Positions 33,822 through 45,218 of a stretch of DNA of 64,000 bases are shown in pieces (the first letter of the stretch is position 1; each line of letters opens with the position of its first letter). The position numbers and the translations under genes were made by a program. This DNA is from Mytilinidion resinicola (Eukaryota; Ascomycota; Dothideomycetes; Mytilinidiales; Mytilinidiaceae), in contig NW_022985440.1 in NCBI RefSeq assembly GCF_010093595.1, forward strand, positions 1,612,325 to 1,676,324. The letters are read 5' to 3'. Under the pieces are notes generated by a model. That model was not told the DNA's origin, ran no database searches, and saw only the letters and a list, made by a program, of their open reading frames with translations.

Positions 33822-34497
33822 CCTCAATCCAATCCGATCCGTGTCGGCTGAGACAAAGGTAAGAAAGAAATATCCAAGGACCCAAAAAAATAAAATAGTA
33901 GTGTTGTCGGGCCTCGTTGCAAGGATAGGTCAGTAATGGGAAACGGTAAGGCTGGTGGGCCGAAGTTCGCGGGTTCGCGAATGTTTGGGGATTGTGGTTG
34001 GTGCGGCAACGGCGCGTGTCACGTGAAGCTTTAACCTCTTGCGATCGGGAGTTCCCGGGTTGGCGAATTTAAGCACGGCTTTCACGTCTGCCATTATCCG
34101 TAAAGTCATGTGTCACTCAGGTACGCTAACATGGCCGCTGTATAACGAAGCAATCATAAAGTATGCGCCATATGCAGAACAAAACCATCGGAAGGAAAAC
34201 CCATAAAACTTGTTACCAAAGAGCTACATACAGATAGAGAGGCTTCTATAACACCATCCCATCCACACTACGCAGGCACGCAGAAAGAATACATTTGCAG
34301 TAGTTGACGGCCATCAAGTTTCATCATCGCATGCATCGCTTCGACAGTCATTCGCTTGCGAGCTCTCATCTTATATCATCATCCACAATCGTCCACTCCT
34401 CCGCTGAATGATCGGGGCTTAGGGATGACCTCCCAGGCCGTCCCATCATGCCCTCTCGCTGCTTTGATATCGCAAACAAAGACTGCATGTTCATCAT
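33822..34497. other. Intergenic between the SprT and aconitase genes
   Basis: Promoter of the SprT gene and 3' flank of aconitase. No gene seen. A short A-run is present near 33884. Confidence 0.45.
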
Positions 34498-37305
34498 TTA
34501 CGCCTTCTTCTCCGCCGCCTTCTTGGCCATCGTGTTCAGTGCGCTTCCGTTCTTGAACCACTCAATCTGGCCCTCGTTGAAGGTGTGCACTAGCTTAACG
34601 TCGTAGGTGCTGCTTCCATCGTGGGGGTGGACCCTGAGGGTCATTGGCTTGCCAACGGCGAGCTCAGTGATCAATAGATCGACCTTGTCCTCGGGCTGGA
34701 TCTTGTCATAGTCGGCCGGGTCGGCGAAGACTAGAGGGAGCATACCCTGCTTCTTCAAGTTGGTCTCATGCTGTGGTGGGTTAGTAGTTGTTCGCAATAG
34801 ATCAGCGTAATAGAACACTCACGATACGGGCGAATGATCGGGTAATGATGGCAAGTCCGCCAAGATGTCTGGGCTCCAACGCGGCATGTTCACGGGACGA
34901 ACCCTCTCCGTAGTTCCAGTCACCGATGACAACCCATGGGATGCCGTTCTTCTTGTAGTCACGTGCAGTAGCCGGGACAGCATCGTATTCCTTAGTCTTG
35001 AAGTTCTTGACCTTGTTCGCCTCGCCGTTCTCGGCGTTGATAGCACCGATCAACATGTTGTTGGAGATGTTGTCGAGATGGCCACGGTACTTCAACCAGG
35101 GGCCAGCCACTACATATCGTTAGAGCATGTAAGGATATAACCGACAATGTTACTCACTGGAAATGTGATCAGTCGTAGTCTTGCCTTGAGCCTTGATAAG
35201 AATCGGGACATCAAGAGCGTCCTTTCCATCCCATGGCTTGAACGGCTCGAGAATTTGAAGACGGTCAGACGTGGGGGAGACAGCGACGGAGACCTTGGAG
35301 CGGTCGGCCGGAGGCGCCTGGTAGGTATCCTGGCCTGGGTCGTAGCCGTTGCGGGGAAGACCATCACCATGGGGAGGCTTGAGCTTGAACTCGTTGCCAT
35401 CCTTGTCCTTGAGGGTATCGGTTAAGGGGTTGAAGTTTAGAGTACCGGCGATGGTCATGGCGACGACGAGATCAGGGGAGGTGACGAAAGCGTGGGTGGC
35501 GGGGTTAGCGTCGTTACGGCCAGTGAAGTTGCGGTTGTAGGAGGAGATGATGGAGTTGGGCTCGCCCTTCTTGACATCCTTACGGTCCCACTGGCCTAAT
35601 CATAGTGAGTTAGCAAGGACAACAGTGAAAGAGGGGAGTGTTGCTTGCCAATGCAAGGACCACAAGCGTTGGCGAGAACCATGCCGCCAAACTCCTCAAA
35701 GGTCTTTAGTTGTCCATCACGCTCGATGGTAGCGCGAATCTGCTCGGAACCAGGGGTGACAGTGAACAGAGAATTGGCCTTGACACCATGGGACATGGCA
35801 TCCTCAGCAATGTTGGCAGCACGGGACATGTCCTCGTACGACGAGTTGGTGCATGAACCGATCAAGCCAACCTTGAGCTCTTCCGGCCACTTGTTGGTCT
35901 TGACAGCCTCCTTCCATTTGCTGATGGGAGTGGCAAGATCGGGGGTGAAAGGACCGTTGATGTAGGGTTCGAGCTCGGACAGGTTGAGCTCGATCAGTTG
36001 GTCGTATTCGGCACCCTCGTCCTCACGGAGTTCAGCAGCGTATTCGCGGGCGAAGTCACCAATTTCGGTACGCTTGGTGGCAGCTAGGTAGTCGTACATG
36101 CGGTCGTTGAAGGGGAAGAGAGAGGTTGTGGCACCAATTTCAGCACCCATGTTGCAGATGGTTCCCATACCCGTGCAGGAGAGGGTGTTGGTGCCGGGGC
36201 CGTGATATTCGACAATGGCACCGGTTCCACCCTTGACGGTGAGGATACCAGCGACCTTGAGGATGATATCTGAAAGAATGTTAGCTTTGTGCTGAAAGAT
36301 AGCTAATCAAGCCACCTCTCGCGATAGCATCCCAGAGAACCATCTGAGTCGCAAACCGCCAATTGAATGCCGGAGCTCTCCGAGCGCATTTCGCGGGACA
36401 TCTAGCGTGGGAATCCAGTAGCGGTATCAAAACTGCAGTTGTTTTTCCGCATCTAATGGTTCATGGAAGAACCGTTGACGAACGCGTGCACGCTTAGTGC
36501 GGAGCTAATCGGAGGCTTGGTATAGCGGGGCAATCCGTATAGCCGCAACATTATGAAAACACAACTCACCCTTAGCAGAAGTCCAGCCCGACATCTCACC
36601 AGTCAGCTTCACACCAATGACCTTGGGAGCCTTCAATTCCCAAGGAAGGTCGGCCATGACGTCAACGGCATCAGCTCCACCAACACCAATGGCAGCCATG
36701 CCGAGACCTCCGGCATTGGGAGTGTGGGAGTCGGTTCCGATCATGAGAGCACCGGGGAAGGCATAGTTCTCGAGAATGATCTGGTGGATGATACCAGAGC
36801 CGGGCCTCCAGAAACCAATGTTGTATTTGGCGCACGAGGTGGACAGGAAGTCGTAGACCTCTTTGTTGATGTCGACGGCACGAGCCAGATCCTTCACGCC
36901 GCCAACCTGGGCCTCAATCAAATGGTCACAGTGGACGGTGGTAGGCGTAGCGACCGAGTCCATGCCGGCGGACATGAACTGCAGAATGGCCATCTGGGCA
37001 GTGGCATCCTGGCAGGCAACGCGGTCGGGGCGAAGCTTGAGGTAGCTGGAGCCACGCTCGATCTCCTGGCCATGCGGGTCGTCAAGATGCGAGTAGAGGA
37101 TCTTCTCGGCGTAGGTCAGGGGGCGATTGAGGCGGCCGCGCACGATGTTGAGGTTCTCGTTCATCTTCTTGTAGTTGATGTAGTGGCCCTTCTCCCAGTT
37201 GGTCATTTCGACCTTCCTAGAGAGCGGAGCGTCGCTGACGGTTGCCAGCGAACGCGAGCCCATGAGGCCCTGGCCGACACGACCGAGGCGCGAGAACTTC
37301 TGCAT
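34498..37305 (-). CDS. Aconitate hydratase, mitochondrial
   Basis: Five exons (36570-37305, 35649-36269, 35158-35595, 34823-35109, 34498-34770) sum to an intact frame of 784 residues, the usual length. The TCA-cycle enzyme converts citrate to isocitrate. The N-terminus ([20 protein letters not shown]) is a basic mitochondrial presequence. The 4Fe-4S ligands are Cys385 ([11 protein letters not shown]) and Cys448/Cys451 (ANACGPCIG). Other active-site segments are [14 protein letters not shown] and [15 protein letters not shown]. The first intron is long (300 bp). The second (35596-35648) begins with GC, so it is a GC-AG intron. The gene is head-to-head with BUD20, 678 bp between start codons. 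Confidence 0.97.
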
Positions 37306-37983
37306 CGTGGTGGTGGAATGGGAGAGGGGAGAGTGTGGTGGTGGTGGTGGTGGAGAGAAGCGGAGAATGGAAGGAAGAACGTCAAGTTGGTAGATAATGA
37401 CCGCTTTCTCATTCGCCAGTCGGCGGGCTGTGCGGGAAAGCTGGCTGAAAGGCTTTGCTTCACCCTCGGCAACTTAAAAGCAACGCTCTACCACAACTGC
37501 GCGGCAATTCTTTCCCGTTCGGCCGGCACGTGAAAGGAAGGCGCTTTGGTTTGTTTATATACTGCTCAATCGTTCCTGTGTCCGACAAGAAGAGTTCCTT
37601 CTATATTGCGTTCGTATATCCAGAGTTGGGCCACGGTGTTGCTGAAGGAGCCGCCCGAACTTCGCTTGAACTGTTCGCAGCTGCTGCATCTGTGCCCCAC
37701 TCCCACTCCGGCCGCGGAGCGTTGTAATTCGTGCAAGACCCTATTGCGCCCTCTGAAAGTTGCGGTAGAGCTCAGGCAGCGGCTTGTGACCGTGAATCGA
37801 TATTTATTACCGCCTCTCGGAGCAATTGGAGCTTGTTGTGAGCTCAAGAGTCCTGCGAAACGTCACAGCCAGGGTCGCGCTAGCACGGGCCCCTGTGTCC
37901 GCTTTAACGGGTTCTTCGCCAGCATCTTCACAAAAAAAAACTCTCGAGCATAACCGACATCCCGAACACCATACCGAGCCATC
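37306..37983. promoter_or_regulatory. Shared upstream region of aconitase and BUD20
   Basis: Divergent intergenic region. A CAC/ACC-rich run (minus-strand CCACCACCACCAC) sits just upstream of the aconitase ATG at about 37333-37351. An A-run of nine at about 37931-37939 lies just before the BUD20 ATG. No separate gene is supported. Confidence 0.5.
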
Positions 37984-38403
37984 ATGCCGGCGATACGGGG
38001 CTCGCAGTCCAAGAAGAAGACGCGCCGTCACACCCGCGATCTCGACCAGATCCATGCCGACTTGACTGACGGCAAGCACCTCGAGCAGTACAAGCTGGCC
38101 CACGCCGTCGAGGACCTGCCCGGCCTCGGCCAGTGGTACTGCACCGAGTGCGCGAAATGGTTTGAGGGCGAGACCAACTTTCTGGGGCACAAGAAGGGGA
38201 GCACTCACAAGCGGAGGTACGGACGGAGATCTACAGATGTGAATATTGGGCGCGCACTAACGAATTGTAGAGTCAAAGCACTTCGCGAAGAACCACACAC
38301 ACAGAAGGCGGCGGAGGCAGCAGTGGGAATCGGAACAGACAACGGGAAGCGCACAAATACAACACTTATGGAGATTGACGGTGGTGCGGCGGCAACAGTG
38401 TAG
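37984..38403 (+). CDS. BUD20: Pre-60S shuttling factor BUD20 (C2H2 zinc finger)
   Basis: Two exons (37984-38216 and 38271-38403) make 121 residues. BUD20 joins pre-60S particles in the nucleus and helps export them. The N-terminus SKKKTRRHTRDLDQIHADL is the conserved basic export and ribosome-binding region. A single finger of the U1-C/matrin style follows (WYCTECAKWFEGETNFLGH…GSTHKRR; C-x2-C then H-x5-6-H), and after it VKALREEPHTQKAAEAAVG. Length is near that of yeast BUD20, ending in a short variable tail. Confidence 0.93.
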   Translation: MPAIRGSQSKKKTRRHTRDLDQIHADLTDGKHLEQYKLAHAVEDLPGLGQWYCTECAKWFEGETNFLGHKKGSTHKRRYGRRSTDVNIGRALTNCRVKALREEPHTQKAAEAAVGIGTDNGKRTNTTLMEIDGGAAATV

Positions 38404-38915
38404 AGGAGTGGGAGTCTCTTGGGATCTTAAAACTACCACGAATCGATGTACGACTTGATGGAACCACAAAACTGCATGGCATGGCGTTATGGGTGGGCAT
38501 TGCTTGGGCGGGGTGAGGCTGCATGGGGTACCTCAAGGTTCTATAGGGTCATATAAAATGTTTAGACATTGGAGGAAATTGCAGTGTTGCCTAGGTGCCT
38601 GGTCCAAGACCTTGATGCCTTCACCAAAAAGCGAGGAAAGGTTGGAGGAGAAGAGCATCTGAAACGGAGAAGATCCCACATGATACCCTCAGCAAATAGA
38701 GTACTAAAGTCACCTTCATAAAATTGCTTTGAAATTTGGCGCTGCCAACCAGGTAGAAACATCTCGCTGCCTGACCATCTGCCTGATTGCTACCTGCATC
38801 CACCATCGCCAAATAAAATTTATATAATGCAAGACGGCTCTCCTTCATACCACATAACAACGACTTCCTACAAGAACCACTTCACTCGGACAATCTGTCT
38901 ACTTGAATAAGAACC
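38404..38915. other. Intergenic between BUD20 and MOG1
   Basis: I see nothing in it beyond the MOG1 leader. A TATAAAAT-like string (ATATAAAATG) is near 38551. Confidence 0.4.
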
Positions 38916-39730
38916 ATGTCATTCCAACACACCAACCTATTCGGTGGCGCCATAACCGTCGACCTCCCAACCGGGTTTGGCGACGTGAGGTTCGTCTATC
39001 CAATCCCTTCACACCCAACCAACCCTACTAACCTCGCTGTCTACAAAAGCGACATACGCCAAGTCCCTGACACCCAAGAAGTCTACCTCGATGCCAACGG
39101 CTTCACATCCATCATCTTCGACATCCTCGAGTGGGTCGAAGATGCCGCCTCCGATGAAGCAGCGCTGAAGGTGCATTTCCAAGACATCGTAGACGGCAGC
39201 GGGGATGCCACCAACTTCCACGAGGTCAAGCAGGCGACTTTAGCAAAGATGCCGTAAGCCTTACTCTCTTTCCCCATGAATATTTCCCTACTTTCAGTAT
39301 TACGTCTCATTCATACTTGTCATTGCGTCAAGGAAGTCTTCGTTATTACGTGTTTCAGCCTCCACCCTCTTCTACTCCTAATCTGATAACGTCCAAAATG
39401 ATCCTTCACTGAGTTTTACGCTAAGAATCTCACAGCTCTACTCCAGCCCATACCCTTCTAGCCATCCAAACACCTGCCACACCACCAACTCCCCCACGCA
39501 ATCCTCAGCCCGACTTCACCGCCATCCTGCTCACGCTTGTACGGCTTGCGGAGCAGAAGACTGACATCACAATCGCCATCAACGTACCACATGTAGCTGA
39601 AGAGTATGCTCTCGGAAGCGTAGACCTAGAGAACGGCAAGCCAGGTGTGATGCTGGAAGCGGCAGCGATGGTGCGGGAGAAAGTTTTAGCGAGCTTCGAG
39701 GTCAAGGACTGGGGCCTTTTTGTTAATTAG
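38916..39730 (+). CDS. MOG1: Ran-GTPase release factor MOG1 (nuclear import)
   Basis: Two exons (38916-39253 and 39436-39730) give an intact frame of 210 residues across a 182-base intron. MOG1 binds the Ran GTPase and promotes nucleotide release in the nucleus. The start MSFQHTNLFGGAITVDLPTG, then RQVPDTQEVYLDANGFTSII (the conserved VPDxQEV block) and VEDAASDEAALKVHF, identify the family. The second exon carries LVRLAEQKTDITIAINVPH and ends DWGLFVN. The first half matches the family more tightly than the second. Confidence 0.93.
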
Positions 39731-40443
39731 ACTTTATCTGCATGGTCCAGATATGGAAGTCCGTGATGAAATTCAGGAGAATTTGGTGGCCTAGGAATAG
39801 GGACAGGAATCGGGCTAGGATCGGCTTTCATGGCAGAGATTTATAAGCTTGGCACTAAAGGGAATTACAAAAATTTGTTACCTACTTCTTGAAGTGTCCA
39901 AGATCACAAGGCAGATTTCGAAGATGCTGTTGATATGTGCATTTATATAGTGTCCATGCTACTTTGAAACTAGCGCGGTCATTTACCGAGCCTTCCAGGC
40001 TCTCCCTAAAGGCTCAAACCGACCATGATTCATAACTCCCTAGTTATCTTGCAGCCATGATTTCTAAGCGGTGAACCGCTCTAAGAATTACAACGAAGTC
40101 CTCATCACCACGGTGCTCTCCGTGATGGCAACAAGTGATTAAAACTTCTCTCAGCTACGCTTCACAACCTTGTGACAACTGTTCGACATCAAGGGCCGGC
40201 AAGGTTTAACCTAGCATTGGGGCTACAGTTAGTTGCCGCTAGATGCCTATTAGAAGGCCAAGGATTACAAAGGTATCCGGACACCCCCGGGCGTGTAATC
40301 GACATATCATCTAGACAGCCATTGCATATCAAGATCTTTGAGTCGTGTGCCGACCCACAATTATCTCTCCTACCGGCATTCGCAAACACAACATTACAGG
40401 AGCAAGCTAGATCTTTCTGGCTAATACTCCTTGGCTGCAGACT
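39731..40443. promoter_or_regulatory. Upstream region of the Zn2Cys6 gene, with a CGG-N4-CCG palindrome
   Basis: No gene is supported. At 40067-40080 there is a perfect 14-base inverted repeat, AGCGGTGAACCGCT, which contains CGG-N4-CCG. Zn2Cys6 dimers bind inverted CGG triplets, so this is a candidate autoregulatory site about 365 bp before the start codon. That is inference only, since short palindromes also arise by chance. Confidence 0.4.
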
Positions 40444-42153
40444 ATGTCATTAAGAGCACGCCAGAACTGCTGGACATGCAAAGGTTTATCTCACGCCCGC
40501 CACAGCCTTTTACAACCACAGTCAGCTGACTTCTCGAAGATCGGAAGATCGGGTGTGACAGAATCCTGCCCACATGCCAGAACTGCTCGAGGACGAACCG
40601 CCTGTGTCAAGGCTATGGAATGAAGCTTGCATGGCCTGATACAAAGTCCGACGGCAGACGCAAGCAAAAGCGGTATTCAATAGAGCACAACTTCACTCAA
40701 CTATCATCACGCTATAGGAAATTTCGAGGGGGGCTAGCGTTCCTCAACACTACTGCATTTGACGTGAAAGGCATTGCGCCCTCTCTTCTCGACCTGATCA
40801 CCGAGAATCCTTCCGAAGTCATGGTTCCAAGAATCATGAGAAGCCTCTCTTTAAATCCGACACTGACCGAGAACGATGGCCTTCTACTATCGTATTGTAA
40901 ATAGCACATATCGCTCTGCGCTTGCGTACCCAGCTAACATTAGTGGAGATGATACCGTTCTGGCTCGGATGATCACGACGATTGATGACGACAACAATGG
41001 CTTCCGAACGAACATCTTACCAATGGCACTTTCATCTGAAGATTCTACGAAAAGCCTCCTCAAAGCAACTTTAGCGTTAGCATCATTTCATCTGTCCAAA
41101 ACAGAAGACGCTATACAGTATAAGATGGCCGCATTCAAAAGGCTATGCATTTCCTTGTGGATAAGCAAAAATTCGGTAGCAGCGCAAGCGGCCTCTTGCA
41201 TGATGCTATGCGTCTATAGCGTATGGTTTCGTCAAACTCTCGAGCTATAATACTAGCTGCTGACGCAACCTACCAGGTTTTTGATCCTACCGACTCGAGT
41301 TGGCCACTGCATCTGAAGGCCGCGAAGGATATACTAAAAGTTATACCCGAAGCGGCCCGTACAGATTTTCCACTTCCATTTCTTTCTGTCTGGGTAGATT
41401 ATCACGACATTCTCAGCGAGTATAGCCAACGCTATCCGACATTCTCGGGGACTTCGGCCAGCGATGTGATAGTCCCTTCTAGCGATGACAATGATCGCAA
41501 GGTATTCACACCACATCATAGAAGTCGTCTGGTTCAAGGAAGACACTAACGCCATGCAGATCGTAGGATTACTTGGTTGTTCTCCCGAAGTCATGCGGCT
41601 TATAGGGTGCATCAATCATCTCAGAGCTTTGATAATACGTTCACGCACGCACGGCCCAGACTCCGGAATTGTTCAACTCGCCTCTATCATTCGTTACCGA
41701 CTACAGGGTCTGAATCAAGAAGTTTCCTTTCGCCTGGGACAAAACGCAGGTACCGTCGATGCGGGACGTGTGAGGCGCACAGCTGAATTCTACCGAATTG
41801 GTGCTCTCTTGTACCTGCATCAAGTGGCACCCGAGTCGTCTCTAACGGCAGAATATGTCCCAGGCCTCGTTCGAGAAGCTTTCGAGCTCATGGACTGGAT
41901 GGAGATCTGTACCAGTCCATGGCCTCTGTTTATGTTGGCATGCCATGTTACGTCGGATATTGACAGAATCAGGGTTCTTGACATTCTGGACTCTATGGAC
42001 GAGAAGAGACGAATTGGCAACGTTCAGATTGTCAGAGGCATTATCAAGACTCTGTGGAAGCAAAATGACCTCCGTTCCGACCAGAGAAATGAGCACATTG
42101 ACGATTGGCGTGATCTCATCGATACGAGCGCGGGCATTCCGTCTTTCATCTGA
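40444..42153 (+). CDS. Zn2Cys6 fungal transcription factor
   Basis: Five exons (40444-40483, 40540-40896, 40934-41220, 41277-41501, 41560-42153) sum to an intact frame of 500 residues. The Zn2Cys6 cluster is split by the first intron and reads CWTCKDRKIGCD…ILPTCQNCSRTNRLCQGYG, with all six Cys present. It is followed by WPDTKSDGRRKQKRY, the usual basic linker. The rest is a fungal-specific regulatory domain (MITTIDDDNNGFRTNILPMA, LLKATLALASFHLSKTEDAI, CVYSVFDPTDSSWPLHLKAA). The second intron is only 37 bases in the model that keeps frame, so that junction is the weakest. It converges on a nitrilase 88 bp away, which may be a target. Target genes are not known. Confidence 0.85.
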
Positions 42154-42241
42154 TCTACCACCTACGAAGTACTCCACCAAGTCCGGAGGAATTTCCACGT
42201 TACTTTGAAAGCTAGCTTGAAACATGAGATTAATCTACCTT

Positions 42242-43436
42242 CTACTTCATCAACGTTACATGCTTCGCTGCAACCGGATTCACTAGGAGACTGAGTAAGT
42301 CTGGCCTGGCATAATGTCCTACCGTGTCTATGAAAGTTTTCGCGTAATCGATATCGCGAAGATTGATATCCGCAATCAATACGCCCTCCTCTCCAGTATC
42401 TAGCGGTTCGCATAACGGCTTTCCATCTGGACCAAAGATCATCGAGAAGCCACCTCCAGGCTGTCCGTACTGTTAGCCATCCGCATGTCATGATCGGAAC
42501 GACGACCTACAGTCTTTGTGACCGGGTTCCCGGTCAAGTTATTCTTCTCCAAATTCTCTTCCGTCAATATCTGCGTTGCAACCAACACGAACGTCTGTCC
42601 CTCAATAGCCATGAACTGGCTCGCTCGGTAGCTCGCTTCCCCAGTCTCATGGTACTGCCACGCTATTTTCTTCGGATCTGGCATCTCAAACTCCGGAGGC
42701 CAACTCGCGACGTGGATCTGTACGCCTTGCGAGTACTCATAGTACCTTAAAAGCCTATTCTCCAACATCAGCGTTCTCCGCCTGAATAACCCATAACAAA
42801 CACTCACGGCTGCAAATGCTCCCAACAATTCAACCCCCCAATCCGCCCAAACTTCGACGGAACAACACAGGTCAACGAATCAGCCTGCCCATCGCCCCAC
42901 AGCGTTCGCTCAACATGCGTCGGCTTGATCTTTCGCCTGTGGTGCACGATTTCGCCCTCTGGCGAGATGAAGGACTGTGCCATGTACAGACTCGCGCCGT
43001 CACGCTCGCTGTATCCCAGTACTACGAACATGCCCGCCTCTTTCACCGCGGTCTGGATGCGCCGCATTTGCGGCGAGTCGCGGACTAGCGAGTTCGCCAT
43101 GTATTCGTGGATCATGGGGACATTGCCTATTGTAGAGTCGCTTTAGCTCCCATACCTCCAACACCAACTGCTTCGATCTTTCGAATCGGGCCTCACCAAT
43201 CACAGACGTCGTCCAAATACCCCTAACTTCCCCCCATCTCCGATCAGCTTCACTCAAGAAGGGGCAGATTGGCGCGCAACGAACCACGGATACCCAGGGA
43301 TCCACACTTCGGGGAAACCGAGCACTTGCACGCCGTCCTTCGCGCTCTGCTGGATCAGCGCGATTGTTTTGTCCACGCTGCCGGAGAGGTTCAGCCACAC
43401 GGGCTCGGCTTGCACGGCTGCGACGCGGACTTGCAT
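42242..43436 (-). CDS. Nitrilase (carbon-nitrogen hydrolase)
   Basis: Hydrolyses nitriles to acids and ammonia; fungal relatives prefer aromatic or arylaceto-nitriles. The catalytic triad is visible: Glu43 ([13 protein letters not shown]), Lys ([17 protein letters not shown]) and Cys ([11 protein letters not shown]). The C-terminal block [20 protein letters not shown] and [19 protein letters not shown] are also typical. The exons at 42808-43126, 42511-42754 and 42242-42469 join cleanly in frame. The first intron, between PWF (about 43280) and [12 protein letters not shown] (43126), has no clean GT donor in the needed phase. Either the first exon is unusual or the gene has a small lesion there. 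It is tail-to-tail with the Zn2Cys6 gene. Confidence 0.85.
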
Positions 43437-45218
43437 GGTCGCTTTGTTAGACGAGGAGGCGGAGGATATCAAGGAGAAGGGCGATGATGATGAGGAGGAG
43501 GAGGAGGATTTGTTCGAGCTGGGAGTTCCTGGCGTTGATATGGTTTCGAGGGGGCGACTGGCTACTTATTATCAAATACTCTTTATGCGGCTTGATTGAC
43601 CTCGCACGGCAGCCTTTCGGCAGATGTTAAGATCGCGGAGTACTGCCTCCTTGTTCACGACTTCGGGGTTGTGTTTCCTAACATAGGCAGTGTAGATGGC
43701 GCGGTGGTGGTCTGGGGTGCGGGTGTCTGATTGGTGCGATCGCAAACTGCTGCCGTTGGTTGCTTTAGCGGCGTTGCTTATTGGTGTGGAATGGGAGAAG
43801 CGATCATATTTCCTTCAATATTACTTGTCTTGCAGCGAATGAGATGGTATGGAGGTGGGTTCCTGTGAGGGTTGGCTTCCGATGCAATGTTTCGCGATTT
43901 CAGTACGGTTGGTTTGCCCCGTTATCGTTCTTGTCGCGTGGGACTGCTGCATCTGGAATCTTTGCATGTTATGGACCCACGTGCTACTATCCGTTCACCG
44001 AGTTCATCTCGTGTCTCAGCTTTCATAATCATCCGTGCGAATATCATGTGGTGTATTAACGGCAATCTCTGTCCTAGCAGCTATGAAAACTTCCGCAGAA
44101 CCGACAAACAGAACTCAGAGACGGAGCAGAAACGCGATTCGTTATTGAAATCGTAAAAGCCCAAAACTTAATATGAAGTAGATGTGAGCCGACCTCCTAT
44201 CAAAAGTACCATGAAGAAGCGACAATGGATCGTGGACCGGGGGTGAGCAGAGAGTTGGTGAAGAAGACCATCCGTTACAGACCAAGGCAATAATGAGGGG
44301 TTTTACTAATAACGAGTACGCCTTACCATCACTATTGATGGGGAGAGAAAACCACACCAGATAACGAGAGATGGTGTTCCCCGGCGTTCTTTGAGAATCT
44401 GCTTGATCCTGACTCTGAAGCACACAGCACACACAGCCATAATCTCTTGGCCAGTATATTTTTGATGGTACGTAGAAGAGCCTTAGCAGTGCCATCTATA
44501 CAAGCCCAGATTCCGGCTTATATACAGATATCGAGGCTTCATGAAAGTCACGTGAGCTCTAATCTCAATGCACGACGGGACGATCCAAAAAGAATGGGTC
44601 TCGTGGAGATGGAAAGCATCCATGGACGCTGCGATAGAAACAGCGGAAGACCTGTTGTCTCTGTGAGTAGACTATTGGAGAGCTACACGAGTCTCACTAT
44701 TCGAAAGGCGACTGAAGACACACGGGGCGGTAGGGCCAAATTCTCAACTTTCTGTTTGGTTCGTAGCAGTGGTCCCCGAGAACTAGATTTCGCCCATTTA
44801 ACGAAGATAGAAGCCCTTCGAGATAGACGACCAGTGGTCGTTACGTAAAGTGTTCTGAAATAATGGCAACCGATTCTTAGGAACTTGTGAGACATCTGAA
44901 CCCGCGCTCTGAAGCATCCCGTATATCGTGAGTATTTCTAGTGATGTAATGGAGTACCATGGACCGTGATGAATGGTCGATTGATGCGAATATTTACCAT
45001 GCAAATATGTAGCCGCGGAGAATCTACACGTTGTCCGGATATTTGACTGTACACTGGTAGTAATGAAGAAGTGTACCCAAAGGTTTGTTCAGGTACATCC
45101 AAGCCAACAATTCCTAACACGAACTACGATTCAGTTTATTGAGTGAGGAAATATTTGAGCCAGCGGAATAGTTCGGGAAAACTTACAGGATTGGTCAATA
45201 AGAATTTGCAGACATTTG
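43437..45218. other. Gene-free interval upstream of the nitrilase
   Basis: About 1.8 kb with no recognisable coding frame. An acidic run in one frame (43470-43510, GAT/GAG repeats) is antisense to the nitrilase 5' flank and not a credible protein. The interval may hold the nitrilase promoter and relics of the adjacent HET gene's 3' side. Confidence 0.4.

Noticed and set aside
36553..37533. 326-codon open frame on the plus strand
   Set aside because: Exactly antisense to the first exon of aconitase, so it is a shadow of its codon use.
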